Source: an uncultured Marvinbryantia sp.
GTDB lineage: Bacteria; Bacillota; Clostridia; Lachnospirales; Lachnospiraceae
Reading direction: 5' to 3'
DNA: 64,000 bases
NCBI RefSeq assembly: GCF_905201705.1
Contig: NZ_CAJKOX010000019.1
Coordinates: forward strand, 1 to 64,000
Each line of letters starts with the position of its first letter. The stretch's first letter is position 1. The notes below the pieces were generated by a model, which worked only from the letters and a program-made list of their open reading frames with translations, did not search any database and was not told where the DNA came from. Position numbers and translations under genes: made by a program. Below are positions 49,713 through 58,875 of this stretch, piece by piece.

Positions 49713-52154
49713 ATGAGACGAAATAGAAAAGGAAGGCTTGCCGCAGTGCTTGCGGCGGCAGTGCTTGCGGCAGGCATCGGCGGCTGCGGAAAGGATGGCA
49801 ATACGCAGGATACGCAGGGCGCTGCGGCGGGCGGTACGGAGGTGTCAGCATCCGGCGGGACAGTCGGGGATTCAGAGAGTGCCGGAAGCCAGACTGCCCA
49901 GGCGCAGAGCGTTTCGGCGGAGGACAGCGCCGCGATGGGGCGCTACATGGAGAGTGAGATCGCTCTGCCGGAGGGAATCATGCGCATCCTTGATATAAGG
50001 GAGATGGAGGACGGGACGCTGCGCCTTGCTGCGGGCGGCTCCGAAAGTATGATCTGGGATTCGAAGGACGGCGGCGCAGCCTGGGAGCAGAAGGGAAATA
50101 TAGAGGAAGCGCTGGAGCTGGAGGAAGGGACAAGTGTTTATGACGCCAGGATCTCACCGGACGGAAGCGTGTTAGCATACTGGTATGAGGATGAAGAAAA
50201 CGGGGAAGAGTATTCTGTCGGCACGCTGTGCTTTGGCAAGATTCTGCCGGACGGGACAGCGAAGCGGATCACCCTGGCGGTTCCTGAGATGGAGGCGGAC
50301 AGCCCTTATGGCAGCATGGTCAACCAGATGGCATACATGGAAAGCGGAAAAATCCTTGTAAGCATGATCGGCATGGAACCGTTTTACCTGCTGGATGATG
50401 AGAGCGGGGAACTTCTGGAGACGCTGAATGAAGAGGAGGCGTACTGTGAATATTCCCAGACAGGCGCCGGAAAGATTTTTCTGTTCAGCGGAAGCGACGG
50501 CGTGACGGTTCTGGATTATGCCTCCGGAAAGGAGAGCACGGAGGATGAGGTGCTGAAGGAGACGCTGGAGGCGAACAGCGCAAATCTGACGCGGACAAGC
50601 ACGTCAAGCAGCCCGGTCGTCATGTGCGGCGGGAACGAGGAAGGCACGCTGTATTTTGCAAACGATGAGGGAATGTACCGCTACAGCGCGGGCGGCTCGG
50701 TGGTGGAGCAGATCGCGGACGGAAAGCTCAATTCGCTGGCGAAGCCGAGCGTAAGCCTGTGCAGTATGCTTGTTTTAAATGACGGTTCTGTTTTACTGTC
50801 TGTGCTGGACGACGGAAACCCGAAGCTTCTGCGTTTTGCGTATGACGGGAGCGTGCCGGCGGTGCCGGATACGGAAATTAAAGTGTATGCGCTGGAAAAT
50901 AATACGGCGGTGCAGCAGGCGATCTCCATGTTCCAGACGCAGAATCCGAAGTATTACGTGGATCTGGAAATCGGCATGTCGGGCGACGATGCGGTGACGG
51001 CTTCCGACGCCCTGCGCACCTTAAATACGGAGATCATGGCTGGCAACGGACCGGATGTGCTGATCCTGGACGGGATGCCGATGGAATCCTATATAGAAAA
51101 GGGTGTGCTGAAGGATATCAGCGGTATTTACAATGAGGTTTTAAACAGTGACGGGCTGCAGGAGAATGTGGCCGGAATCTACCAGGAGGAAGGGGCGGTC
51201 TATGCGGTTCCGAGCCGCTTTAAGGTGCCGGTGCTGATCGGCGATGCCGAAACGATCGCGCAGATCGGAGATCTGGAGAGTCTTGGAAGCACGGCCAAGC
51301 AGCTCCGCGCCGCCGACGATGAGGTGAAATCCATTCTGCAGGTAAGCGACGTTTACTGGCTGCAGAATATTTTCTACGGAGCATACTCGCCGCTTATGCT
51401 GGCGGAGGACGGCGCCGTGGATACGCAGATGCTGACCGGCTATATGACGGTGCTGAAAACGCTGTTTGATTTAAATCATTACGGGGAAGAAGAACTGGAG
51501 TTCCGCATGATGACGGACAATGGTGATGATTATGATTTTTCGCTTTATATCTCCACACAGGGGCTGGTACAGGAGACGGAAAAGCTTCAGCTTATGAATC
51601 TCGGCTCCGGGAACGGGCTGGCGGGTGTGACGTCAATTATGGGATTGAATTCCGATATTGATTACCGGCTGGCTCCGGTGAGCGGAAAAAAGGTATTTAT
51701 TCCGGCTACGATCGTGGGCGTGTCGGCAAAGAGCAGCCAGACGGAGGGCGCGGAGGAATTCGTGAAGTTTATGCTGTCTGAGACGGCGCAGTCCGTCAAC
51801 CAGGAGAGCGGCTTCCCGGTGAATAAGAAGGCGCTGGATACGGAGCTTTTTGCAGAAAAGCTGGCAAAGGGGGAGCTTTCTGAGGACGAACGCATTATTA
51901 TGAGCGGCGGTTCCTCGTGGCTGGATGAGGATGGCGTCTACCAGGAATTCAGCTTTGATACGCTGGTGCCCGCACAGGAGCAGATCGACTATTTCAAAGA
52001 GCTGATCGACAGCCTGGACACGCCGTCCCTCACCGACGCGGTGATGAAGGAGCTGATTGCGGAGCAGGCGGGAAAATGCATTACGGGAGAAATCACCGCG
52101 GAGGAAGCGGTGAATACCGTCAGCCAGAAAATGGACCTGTATCTGGCGGAGTAG
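49713..52154 (+). CDS. Extracellular solute-binding lipoprotein with N-terminal extension
   Basis: An 813-residue lipoprotein. The signal peptide ends in a lipobox AGIGGC with acylated C25, followed by a Ser/Gly/Gln-rich linker. Residues ~80-385 form an extra domain with repeating strand patterns (ISPDGSVLAYWYEDEE), perhaps propeller-like. Residues ~390-813 are a family 1 sugar-binding protein: AISMFQTQNPKYYVDLEIG, EIMAGNGPDVLILDG, and VKFMLSETAQSVNQESGFPV. It would capture a ligand for the two downstream permeases. ATG 49713 is seven bases after GGAGGGG; ATG 49707 is too close. First gene of the operon divergent from the two-component system. Confidence 0.87.
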   Translation: MRRNRKGRLAAVLAAAVLAAGIGGCGKDGNTQDTQGAAAGGTEVSASGGTVGDSESAGSQTAQAQSVSAEDSAAMGRYMESEIALPEGIMRILDIREMEDGTLRLAAGGSESMIWDSKDGGAAWEQKGNIEEALELEEGTSVYDARISPDGSVLAYWYEDEENGEEYSVGTLCFGKILPDGTAKRITLAVPEMEADSPYGSMVNQMAYMESGKILVSMIGMEPFYLLDDESGELLETLNEEEAYCEYSQTGAGKIFLFSGSDGVTVLDYASGKESTEDEVLKETLEANSANLTRTSTSSSPVVMCGGNEEGTLYFANDEGMYRYSAGGSVVEQIADGKLNSLAKPSVSLCSMLVLNDGSVLLSVLDDGNPKLLRFAYDGSVPAVPDTEIKVYALENNTAVQQAISMFQTQNPKYYVDLEIGMSGDDAVTASDALRTLNTEIMAGNGPDVLILDGMPMESYIEKGVLKDISGIYNEVLNSDGLQENVAGIYQEEGAVYAVPSRFKVPVLIGDAETIAQIGDLESLGSTAKQLRAADDEVKSILQVSDVYWLQNIFYGAYSPLMLAEDGAVDTQMLTGYMTVLKTLFDLNHYGEEELEFRMMTDNGDDYDFSLYISTQGLVQETEKLQLMNLGSGNGLAGVTSIMGLNSDIDYRLAPVSGKKVFIPATIVGVSAKSSQTEGAEEFVKFMLSETAQSVNQESGFPVNKKALDTELFAEKLAKGELSEDERIIMSGGSSWLDEDGVYQEFSFDTLVPAQEQIDYFKELIDSLDTPSLTDAVMKELIAEQAGKCITGEITAEEAVNTVSQKMDLYLAE

Positions 52155-52163
52155 GCGGTGCGT

Positions 52164-53018
52164 ATGATAAGGGGCGTATCCGGACGGCGCAGGCAGTGGG
52201 AGGGAGTTTTCTTTATCCTTCCCAGCCTTGCCGGGGTGACCGCGTTTATTCTGGTGCCGTTTCTGGACGTTGTAAGGCGCTCGTTTACGGAAGTGATGAG
52301 CGGAAAATTTGCCGGGCTTAAGAATTACCGGACGATCTTTTCCAACAGCGCTTTTTTGCAGGCGGCGGGAAATACCATTCGCTTCACCGTGGTGTGCATT
52401 CCGCTCCTGCTGCTTATCTCACTGGCTGCGGCGGTGATGCTTAAGCGGCAGAAGCGGTTCGGCAGCTTTTTAAAAAGTATGTATCTGATGCCGATGGCGA
52501 TCCCGGTGGCGTCGGTGGTGCTTCTGTGGAGGCTGCTGTTTGCCAGGAGCGGCATGTTAAACGGGCTTTTGTCCGTTTTCGGCGTGGGGGCGATCGACTG
52601 GATGAATTTGGACTATGCGTTCGGGGTGCTGGTGTTCAGCTATATCTGGAAGAATCTCGGCTACGATGTGATTCTCTGGCTTGCGGGGCTTTCCGGCATT
52701 CCGGAGAGCATTTACGAGGCGGCGCGGGTAGACGGCGCAGGCGAGTGGCGCTGCTTTGTCAGCATTACGATGCCGAACCTGCTGTCTTCGCTTTATACGA
52801 TCGCCGTGCTGTCCTTTCTGAATTCGTTTAAGGTGTTCCGCGAGGCGTACCTGGTGGCGGGCGATTACCCGCACGGGAGCATTTATATGATGCAGCATGT
52901 GTTTAACAACTGGTTCCGGGAATTGTCTATCGATAAAATGTCGGCGGGCGCGGTGGTGAACGCCGCGGTGATCCTTGCGCTGGTGCTTTTGCTGCAGCGC
53001 GCATGGGAGAAGGAGTGA
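52164..53018 (+). CDS. Sugar ABC transporter permease (CUT1, MalF/UgpA type)
   Basis: A 284-residue protein with six predicted helices (FFILPSLAGVTAFILVPFL near the N-terminus). It carries the EAA loop YEAARVDGAGEWRCFVSITM that docks on the ATPase subunit. It begins about ten bases after the binding-protein gene; GTG 52158 is the alternative start. No ATPase gene lies in the window, so a shared MsmX-like ATPase elsewhere would energise it, as is common in Firmicutes (inference). Its stop is followed after one base by the next permease start. Confidence 0.92.
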   Translation: MIRGVSGRRRQWEGVFFILPSLAGVTAFILVPFLDVVRRSFTEVMSGKFAGLKNYRTIFSNSAFLQAAGNTIRFTVVCIPLLLLISLAAAVMLKRQKRFGSFLKSMYLMPMAIPVASVVLLWRLLFARSGMLNGLLSVFGVGAIDWMNLDYAFGVLVFSYIWKNLGYDVILWLAGLSGIPESIYEAARVDGAGEWRCFVSITMPNLLSSLYTIAVLSFLNSFKVFREAYLVAGDYPHGSIYMMQHVFNNWFRELSIDKMSAGAVVNAAVILALVLLLQRAWEKE

Positions 53019-53019
53019 G

Positions 53020-53865
53020 ATGCGGATGAAGAACAAATTGATCCTGCTTCCGCTGATTTTGCTGGCTGCAGTCTGCTGTTACCCGGTGCTCTTTCTTCTG
53101 ACGGGCGCGCTGATGGACAGTGCGGAGCTGAAGGAACGACTGGGACCGGTGCTCGGAAGCAGCGAAGGCTTCGTTGGCTGGGCGCTGCTTCCGCAGTACC
53201 CGACGCTGCAGAATTACGTGGAGCTGCTTTTGGATACCCCGGAATTTTTTGTGATGTTCTGGAATTCGGTCAAGCTGACGGCGGGCGTGCTTACAGGGCA
53301 GCTTCTGATCGGGGTTCCGGCGGCGTGGGGATTTGCCAGGTTTGATTTTCCGTTTCGGAAGCCGCTTTATACCCTGTACATTATTTTGATGATGATGCCG
53401 TTCCAGGTGCGGATGCTCTCGGATTATCTGGTTCTGGATAAACTGAAGCTTCTGGATACGCACCTTGGGATCATTCTTCCGGCGGTGTTTTCGACCTTTC
53501 CGGTGTTTATCATGTACCGGTTTTTCCGGGGGATCCCGGAGGCAATCATTGAGTCGGCGAAACTGGATGGTGCAGGCAGTCTGCAAATCTTTCTGTATAT
53601 CGGGCTTCCGCTGGGTTCGGGCGGCATCATATCCGCACTGGTGCTGAATTTCCTGGAATACTGGAATCTGATCGAGCAGCCGCTGACATTTTTAAAGGAT
53701 AAGACGCTGTGGCCGCTGCCGCTGTTTCTGCCGAACATCGGGCTTGAGAAGGCGGGGATCGCCTTTGTAAGCTCGGTTGTCACATTAATCCCGGCAGTGT
53801 TTGTTTTTCTGCTCGGGCAGGATTATCTGGAGCAGGGCATCGCGGCGTCTGCGGTGAAGGAATAG
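53020..53865 (+). CDS. Sugar ABC transporter permease (CUT1, MalG/UgpE type)
   Basis: The second 281-residue permease, with six helices. Typical features are WNSVKLTAGVLTGQLLIGVP, AWGFARFDFPFRK, MPFQVRM and the EAA loop IESAKLDGAGSLQIFLYIGL. AGGAG precedes ATG 53020 by four bases; ATG 53026 is an alternative with wider spacing. It pairs with the upstream permease to form the membrane channel. The next gene, an efflux-type adaptor, follows after 11 bases, which is unusual for a sugar importer. Confidence 0.92.
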   Translation: MRMKNKLILLPLILLAAVCCYPVLFLLTGALMDSAELKERLGPVLGSSEGFVGWALLPQYPTLQNYVELLLDTPEFFVMFWNSVKLTAGVLTGQLLIGVPAAWGFARFDFPFRKPLYTLYIILMMMPFQVRMLSDYLVLDKLKLLDTHLGIILPAVFSTFPVFIMYRFFRGIPEAIIESAKLDGAGSLQIFLYIGLPLGSGGIISALVLNFLEYWNLIEQPLTFLKDKTLWPLPLFLPNIGLEKAGIAFVSSVVTLIPAVFVFLLGQDYLEQGIAASAVKE

Positions 53866-53876
53866 AGGAGGGCAAT

Positions 53877-55937
53877 ATGAAGAAGCGAGTGATCGGGGCG
53901 TTCGCCGGTTTTCTGGCGGCGATGCTGCTGTTTACCTTTCTGTCGCGGGCTGCGGACAGTCTGAGCGTCGCAAAGGTGACGGTGAAAAAGGCGGAGCGCG
54001 GAAAAGTCAATCACACGGTGACGGGCACCGGGACGGTGGTGCAGAACCGCGAGCAGGCAGTCTCCACGCTGGCGGGGCAGACGGTGAAGAGCATCTACGT
54101 GGAGGAGGGACAGCAGGTGAAGAAGGGCGACCTGCTGTTTGAAATTGATCTGATCAGTCTGAAGGAACAGATCCTGAAGCAGAAGCAGGAGATGAAAAAA
54201 GCCGATCTGCAGTCGCAGGACAAGGCGAGCAGCCGGGCGGCACAGGCGCAGCGGAACGCGATCAGCCAGGGGCGTGCGGCGGAGGATTACGGCGTGGCGG
54301 CATCCAAGGGGAATACGGCGGTTTCACGCGCCGCGGCGGAATTACAGAAGGCAAAGAATAAGCTGAAGGCACTGGAAAAGAGCGACGGCAGCCAGACGGG
54401 AACCGACGCGGTGGAGGAGGTGCTGAAGCAGACCTGTGAGGACAAAAAGGAGGAATACGAGGAGGCAGTCAAATATAAAGAAGAGCTGGAGAAGGCAATC
54501 GACGAGGCGGTGAAAAAGGCGCTGGCGAACCTTACGAACGGACAGGAGACGGCGAGCCTGATGATAACGGAGCCGGAAATCCATTTCTCCGGGGAGACGC
54601 CGGAGATGAGCGATGAGACTGCCGCAGGGGAGAATGAGCCGTCTGCTTTGGACGCCGGGACGCCGGTGACAGCGAATACAGGTGCGTCGGATGTTAGCCA
54701 GTCGTCTGCCCCGGAAGCAGAGATGACGTTTGCAACAGATACGGAAGCAGTCGTCACGCCGGACACGGAAGCGACCGCCACGCCGGACACGGAAAAAGCG
54801 TCGACCCAGGATACGGAAGAAACGTTGATTCCGGATACGGACGGTCAGCTCAGTACTCCTAACACGGGAGCGGTTACGCCGGATACCAGTCAGCCTTCGA
54901 CCTCCGGCTCCGACGCGGACGATGATGGCGAGCAGATCATTGACGGGGAGACGGAAGGACAGACGCAGGATCCCTGGCTTTTAGAACAGCGCATCCGCCA
55001 GGAAAATCAGTATCTTTTAGATGCGGCGGAGGTGCAGATCCACGTAAAGGAACAGGAAAAGGCGGACGCCGACGCAGCGCTTGCTTCTTACCAGCAGGAA
55101 AAGGCGGCGGGCGCGCAGACCAATGTGGAGGAGATGAAGGCACAGCTTCAGGAGGAGATCGAGGCGAAGCAGCAGACGTACGAGGATGCGGTGACGGCGG
55201 CGAACGACAGCCTGCGCAGTGCAGGGAGGGCGATCGAGGACGCCAACGCGCCGGAGGGAACCGACAGCACCGGCGAGATCGACGCGATCACCCGCGAGCA
55301 GGAGGAGCTGACGCTTCAAAAGCTGGAGACGCTTCTGGAGGCAGAGGGAAAGGTGACGGCGCCGATCGACGCCACCGTCACGAAGATTAATCTGATGACG
55401 GGGGAAAAGACGCCGGACGGTACGGCGATGCTGCTCTCTGACACGGCGGCGGGCAACAAGCTGGTGGTGCAGGTGGATGAGAGCCAGGAAACATATATTG
55501 CCAAGGGCGACGACGCGACCGTTAAGGCGAACAATAAAAAAGCGGATACGCTGGAGGACCTGACGGTGGATTCTGTGCGCAAAAACGAGGAAAATGCTGA
55601 TCTTCTGGACGTGACGGTGCAGCTCCCGGAAAACTCGCTGGAAGCCGGCACCTCGGCGACGCTGGAATCGACGCGTATCTCAGAGACCTACGACTGCTGC
55701 ATCCCGATACAGGCGCTCTATGAGGAGAGCGGGAAATACTATGTTTATGTGCTCTCGGAGAGCAGCACGGTGCTGGGAACGGAGCTGACGGCGACGCGCC
55801 TGGAGGTGACGGTGCTGGATAAGAACGAGACGAGCGCTGCGCTGCAGCCCGGCTCTCTTTCGTCAGATCAGCAGGTGATCGTATCCGCGGACAAGGCAAT
55901 TTCTGCGGGAAGCCGTGTGCGGCTGATTGAGGAATGA
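53877..55937 (+). CDS. HlyD/MacA-like membrane fusion (adaptor) protein with repeat-rich insert
   Basis: A 686-residue adaptor anchored by an N-terminal helix (FAGFLAAMLLFTFL). The biotinyl-lipoyl half VNHTVTGTGTVVQNREQAV, IYVEEGQQVKKGDLLFEID is followed by a long coiled coil, interrupted by a ~140-residue low-complexity insert rich in T, P, D, E and S (TPDTE-type repeats, DNA ~54736-54900). The second coil (QEELTLQKLETLLEAEGKV), second lipoyl half and beta-barrel end the protein. Such adaptors usually serve MacB-type exporters; the next gene encodes a MacB-like protein. GAGGAGGG precedes the ATG. Confidence 0.86.
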   Translation: MKKRVIGAFAGFLAAMLLFTFLSRAADSLSVAKVTVKKAERGKVNHTVTGTGTVVQNREQAVSTLAGQTVKSIYVEEGQQVKKGDLLFEIDLISLKEQILKQKQEMKKADLQSQDKASSRAAQAQRNAISQGRAAEDYGVAASKGNTAVSRAAAELQKAKNKLKALEKSDGSQTGTDAVEEVLKQTCEDKKEEYEEAVKYKEELEKAIDEAVKKALANLTNGQETASLMITEPEIHFSGETPEMSDETAAGENEPSALDAGTPVTANTGASDVSQSSAPEAEMTFATDTEAVVTPDTEATATPDTEKASTQDTEETLIPDTDGQLSTPNTGAVTPDTSQPSTSGSDADDDGEQIIDGETEGQTQDPWLLEQRIRQENQYLLDAAEVQIHVKEQEKADADAALASYQQEKAAGAQTNVEEMKAQLQEEIEAKQQTYEDAVTAANDSLRSAGRAIEDANAPEGTDSTGEIDAITREQEELTLQKLETLLEAEGKVTAPIDATVTKINLMTGEKTPDGTAMLLSDTAAGNKLVVQVDESQETYIAKGDDATVKANNKKADTLEDLTVDSVRKNEENADLLDVTVQLPENSLEAGTSATLESTRISETYDCCIPIQALYEESGKYYVYVLSESSTVLGTELTATRLEVTVLDKNETSAALQPGSLSSDQQVIVSADKAISAGSRVRLIEE

Positions 55938-55938
55938 T

Positions 55939-56928
55939 ATGAAAAAATATGGAAAAGGAATTTTCCGGGCGTTGATTTTTGCGGCGATCCTGCTTTTGTA
56001 TGTGCTTGCGCAGCGGCAGACGCGAATCCTTACGGCATGTGAGCGGACAGCGCTGATCCTGCTGGAGAGCAGCCCGCTGACGGGAGCGGACGTGGAAACG
56101 ATGCGCAGGACGGAGCAGGAGCAGAAGCAGCCGCGCGAGTTTGCCGCCTGGAGCCAGGAAAACGAGGTAAAGGCGGAAAATGTCGATCTGGCGCGCACGC
56201 ATACCGTGGCGGCGGTGGCGGTTTGCGGACGCTCCGATCTCATTCTGGAGGGAACGGCGCGGCTGGATGCGGATGATCGCGACGGCTGCCTGATCGACGC
56301 AAATACCGCGCAGAAATTGTTTGGAAATACAAACGTCATTGGTCTGTCGGTGGAGCTTTCGGGAAAGAAGAAGACCATCCGCGGGATCCTGTACGATGCG
56401 GAGGATACGGTGGTATATGAGGAGAGCAGTTCCGACGCAAAGTTTACCAATCTGACGGTTTCGACGGGCGGCAGCGTCTCCTACGAAAATCTGCGGCAGG
56501 ACTTTATGGCGCGCCACGCGCTGGACGGGAAGTTTGTGCGCATGGACACGCTTGGCTGGATCCTGGGTCTGCTTGTCCTTCTGGTCCCGCTTGTTTTGGG
56601 CTGCCGTCTGCTGATGCGCTGCCTGCAGGCTGCTGCGGCATACCGCCGGGAGCGCGCAGGGCTTTTTCTTCTGGCAGCAACGGCGGTCTGCGCGGTGCTT
56701 TTTTTCTGGCTGATCGCCGGACAGATCAGCCTTCCGGCAGACATGATCCCAACCAAATGGTCAGATTTTGGTTTCTGGTCCGATTTTCTCCAGAAAGAGC
56801 GCCAGTCTCTGCTTCTGCTTTTGCTCACGGAAAAGCAGAAGCCGCTGCAGGGCTTTATTGAAAGCTTTTACCTTGGGGCGGGAGAGTGTCTTGCGGCAGT
56901 AATACTTGCGCTGAAGGTAAAAATATAG
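55939..56928 (+). CDS. MacB/FtsX-like membrane protein without ATPase domain
   Basis: A 329-residue protein with an N-terminal helix (~10-25), an extracytoplasmic domain of ~175 residues and three C-terminal helices (LGLLVLLVPLVLGCRLLM, LLAATAVCAVLFFWLIAG, and a final one). The outer domain shows CLIDANTAQKLFGNTNVIGL and KKTIRGILYDAE, the pattern of the MacB periplasmic core. It lacks an ATP-binding domain, and none is encoded nearby. It starts one base after the adaptor stop. A reduced MacB-type permease working with the adaptor is the best guess. Confidence 0.68.
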   Translation: MKKYGKGIFRALIFAAILLLYVLAQRQTRILTACERTALILLESSPLTGADVETMRRTEQEQKQPREFAAWSQENEVKAENVDLARTHTVAAVAVCGRSDLILEGTARLDADDRDGCLIDANTAQKLFGNTNVIGLSVELSGKKKTIRGILYDAEDTVVYEESSSDAKFTNLTVSTGGSVSYENLRQDFMARHALDGKFVRMDTLGWILGLLVLLVPLVLGCRLLMRCLQAAAAYRRERAGLFLLAATAVCAVLFFWLIAGQISLPADMIPTKWSDFGFWSDFLQKERQSLLLLLLTEKQKPLQGFIESFYLGAGECLAAVILALKVKI

Positions 56929-56993
56929 CAACAGTCCGGCTAAACTGCCCTGATACAAAATATAGAATATAATCCGACATACAGAAATACAAG

Positions 56994-57018
56994 ACCGGGT
57001 AAAACGCCCGGTTTTTGT
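56994..57018 (+). terminator. Terminator of the transport operon
   Basis: ACCGGG (56994-56999) pairs with CCCGGT (57007-57012), followed by TTTTGTT. It lies 66 bases after the last gene. Confidence 0.8.
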
Positions 57019-57235
57019 TGCCATGCATCCGAAAGGAGCTGCCGGTGGCAGGTCCTGTAGGTATGGGCTTTAGCATGTTGAGAGCATTGGATTTTTTCGT
57101 GTTCCGAAAAATGGAAATGCCCGAAACCAAAACTCGCCTGCATTTACGGGTGGCGGCGACTGCATGAGAAAAATGTGTATAAGCTATGCTGTAGCAGAGG
57201 ATTTATGCAGGTAGTTTACATGAGGACAGACGGGT

Positions 57236-57276
57236 TAAGAAATCGTAAGAAATCTTCATTTGGAAAGTAAGAATTT
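57236..57276 (+). promoter_or_regulatory. TAAG direct-repeat operator candidate
   Basis: TAAGAAATC at 57236 and 57246 (10-bp period) and a related TAAGAATTT at 57268 (22 bases on). Such spacing is typical for response-regulator binding. A similar TAAG array occurs upstream of the lipoprotein gene at 63730. Confidence 0.5.
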
Positions 57277-57287
57277 TCTGGTATGCT
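57259..57287 (+). promoter_or_regulatory. Candidate promoter of the secreted-protein/two-component operon
   Basis: TTTGGA (57259-57264), 17-base spacer, TATGCT (57282-57287). The weak -35 beside the TAAG repeats suggests activator dependence. Confidence 0.5.
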
Positions 57288-57317
57288 GAAAGCAGAACAG
57301 GAAGGGGGAAGGTAAAA

Positions 57318-57833
57318 ATGAAAAAAACAGCAGTTTTCAAAAGTATGATGGCAAGGAGGATATGTCTGGCTCTGGCACTGGCGGCTGTGCTGACGGTGCC
57401 GGTAAAGGCACGCAACATTGGGGGAAATGTGTACAAAATGTGCCGCAACGATATTTTCACGGATTATGAAAACCGGAATGTGAAAAAGATTGTTACAGAG
57501 ATAAACGGGGACGGTACATTCCAGGCGGAAGATCTGGGTGTCTGGCTGCGTGATACCGGCATTTATGATATTTCCCTTCTGCGGGAAGAGGGTGGTTATC
57601 TGAAAGAAGAGTTTTACAGCTTCCGGCAGGAGCGCGTGGACGACGCGTACTACTATAACGAGGATGCATCATACGTTGACTTTACCTGTCTTGTGAAAGC
57701 AGGTGACGTGATAGCAGTATCAGATACAGAAAGAGAAACTGTGGAAAGAGTAGAAATCGATGGAAGCTTTACAACCAGAACAGAAACAACCGTCAATGTA
57801 AATGCACTTCTTCCCGCAGTTGATGCACCGTGA
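57318..57833 (+). CDS. Secreted protein of unknown function
   Basis: A 171-residue protein with a clear signal peptide (basic MKKTAVFKSMMARR, hydrophobic LALALAAVLTV, cleavage near VKA). The mature part is acidic with many aromatic residues (VDDAYYYNEDASYVDF), probably beta-rich, and has no recognised domain. ATG 57318 follows GGAAGGGGGAAGG. In the same frame, coding-like sequence continues past the TGA (57831-57833) to a second TGA at 57918-57920, so an ancestral protein may have been longer. First gene of the operon with a CPBP protease, a C39-type peptidase and a two-component system. Confidence 0.75.
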   Translation: MKKTAVFKSMMARRICLALALAAVLTVPVKARNIGGNVYKMCRNDIFTDYENRNVKKIVTEINGDGTFQAEDLGVWLRDTGIYDISLLREEGGYLKEEFYSFRQERVDDAYYYNEDASYVDFTCLVKAGDVIAVSDTERETVERVEIDGSFTTRTETTVNVNALLPAVDAP

Positions 57834-58005
57834 ATAATGGAAAAGCAGACCGGTGAAATATCAGGCTGGATGACTGCCATAACAGATGAAACGGAATTTA
57901 CAGACGGCTCATTAGATTGACAGCCGGAAGCAGCAATAGTAAAATCGGAATAAAGAAAGAAAATGGGCGGAGCTTTTTGCATCTGCCCGAAAACGGGGAT
58001 GAGTT

Positions 58006-58875
58006 ATGCAAAGAAAAGCAAAAGCGCTTCTGCATGTGGCGGCAGTGTTCCTGATTCATATTTTTACAGTTTCTTTCAGCAGAGTGGCATGGAGAATGGA
58101 TACGTCTCTTGTTGTGAAAGAACTTGCGGGTAATTGTCTGAATTTGTGGAGCGTATTTACGGCAGTTTATCTTTATACAAAATATGTGATGAAGATTTCT
58201 CTGGCGGATGTCTATTGCAGAAAACCACTGTTTCTGCGGCGCTGGTGTATTGTCGCCGTGCTTCTTCCTGCTGCAGTAGATATGTTCTACCTGTTTTGTG
58301 TGAAGGGAACGCTGGCATTCGAAAATCCCACGCTGCAGGATTTGGCCAGAATTTTCGTATCGAATGTTTTTGGACAGGGCATACGGGCGGCTGTGACGGA
58401 GGAGTTGCTTTACCGGGGGCTTGCCTTTCACGCGTTGCAGACTGGTTTTGGAAAAAAAGGCGCGGCAGCGGCATCTGTTTTCACATATACCCTGATCCAG
58501 TGTATGGCAATGTCATTTTTGAATGTGAAAGACGCGCTTCTGACGATACTGGGAACATTTCTGATGGGGACGGTGCTGACGCTGGTTGTCTGTGAGAGCG
58601 GTTCTATCTGGTCGGCGGTACTGATTCATGCGCTGTATAGCATTTTTGCGGGAGACGGACAAATTTTGCATATTGATACAAACCAGAGTTTTCCGGCTAT
58701 CTGGACTTATACCTTGGAAACGGACAACTGGCTGCTTATAGGTATGCCCGGAATGAATACCATATACAGGGCGCTGCCTTCCATGCTTGGCTTTTTACTG
58801 ACAGGGGTACTGGCGGTATGCTGGATGAGAAAGGCAGGCAGGACGGGAGCGGTCTGCGGAAGGGAGCGGAAATGA
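58006..58875 (+). CDS. CPBP family intramembrane glutamic endopeptidase
   Basis: A 289-residue polytopic protein of the CAAX/Abi (CPBP, PF02517) family. The catalytic motif EELLYRG appears in VTEELLYRGLAFHAL, and the later HALYS in SAVLIHALYSIFAG supplies the conserved histidine. Members cleave within the membrane and are often immunity or maturation factors in peptide-signalling or bacteriocin loci. Here it lies between a secreted protein and a C39-type peptidase, with which it overlaps by four bases (ATGA at 58872). The substrate is unknown. ATG 58006 follows GGGGATGA. Confidence 0.85.
   Translation: MQRKAKALLHVAAVFLIHIFTVSFSRVAWRMDTSLVVKELAGNCLNLWSVFTAVYLYTKYVMKISLADVYCRKPLFLRRWCIVAVLLPAAVDMFYLFCVKGTLAFENPTLQDLARIFVSNVFGQGIRAAVTEELLYRGLAFHALQTGFGKKGAAAASVFTYTLIQCMAMSFLNVKDALLTILGTFLMGTVLTLVVCESGSIWSAVLIHALYSIFAGDGQILHIDTNQSFPAIWTYTLETDNWLLIGMPGMNTIYRALPSMLGFLLTGVLAVCWMRKAGRTGAVCGRERK

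Larger units (their letters stand above)
56929..57317. other. Intergenic region between transport and sensing operons
   Basis: About 390 bases. It holds a terminator at its left, nothing recognisable in 57020-57230, and repeats plus a promoter just before the gene at 57318 (all listed separately). Confidence 0.6.
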
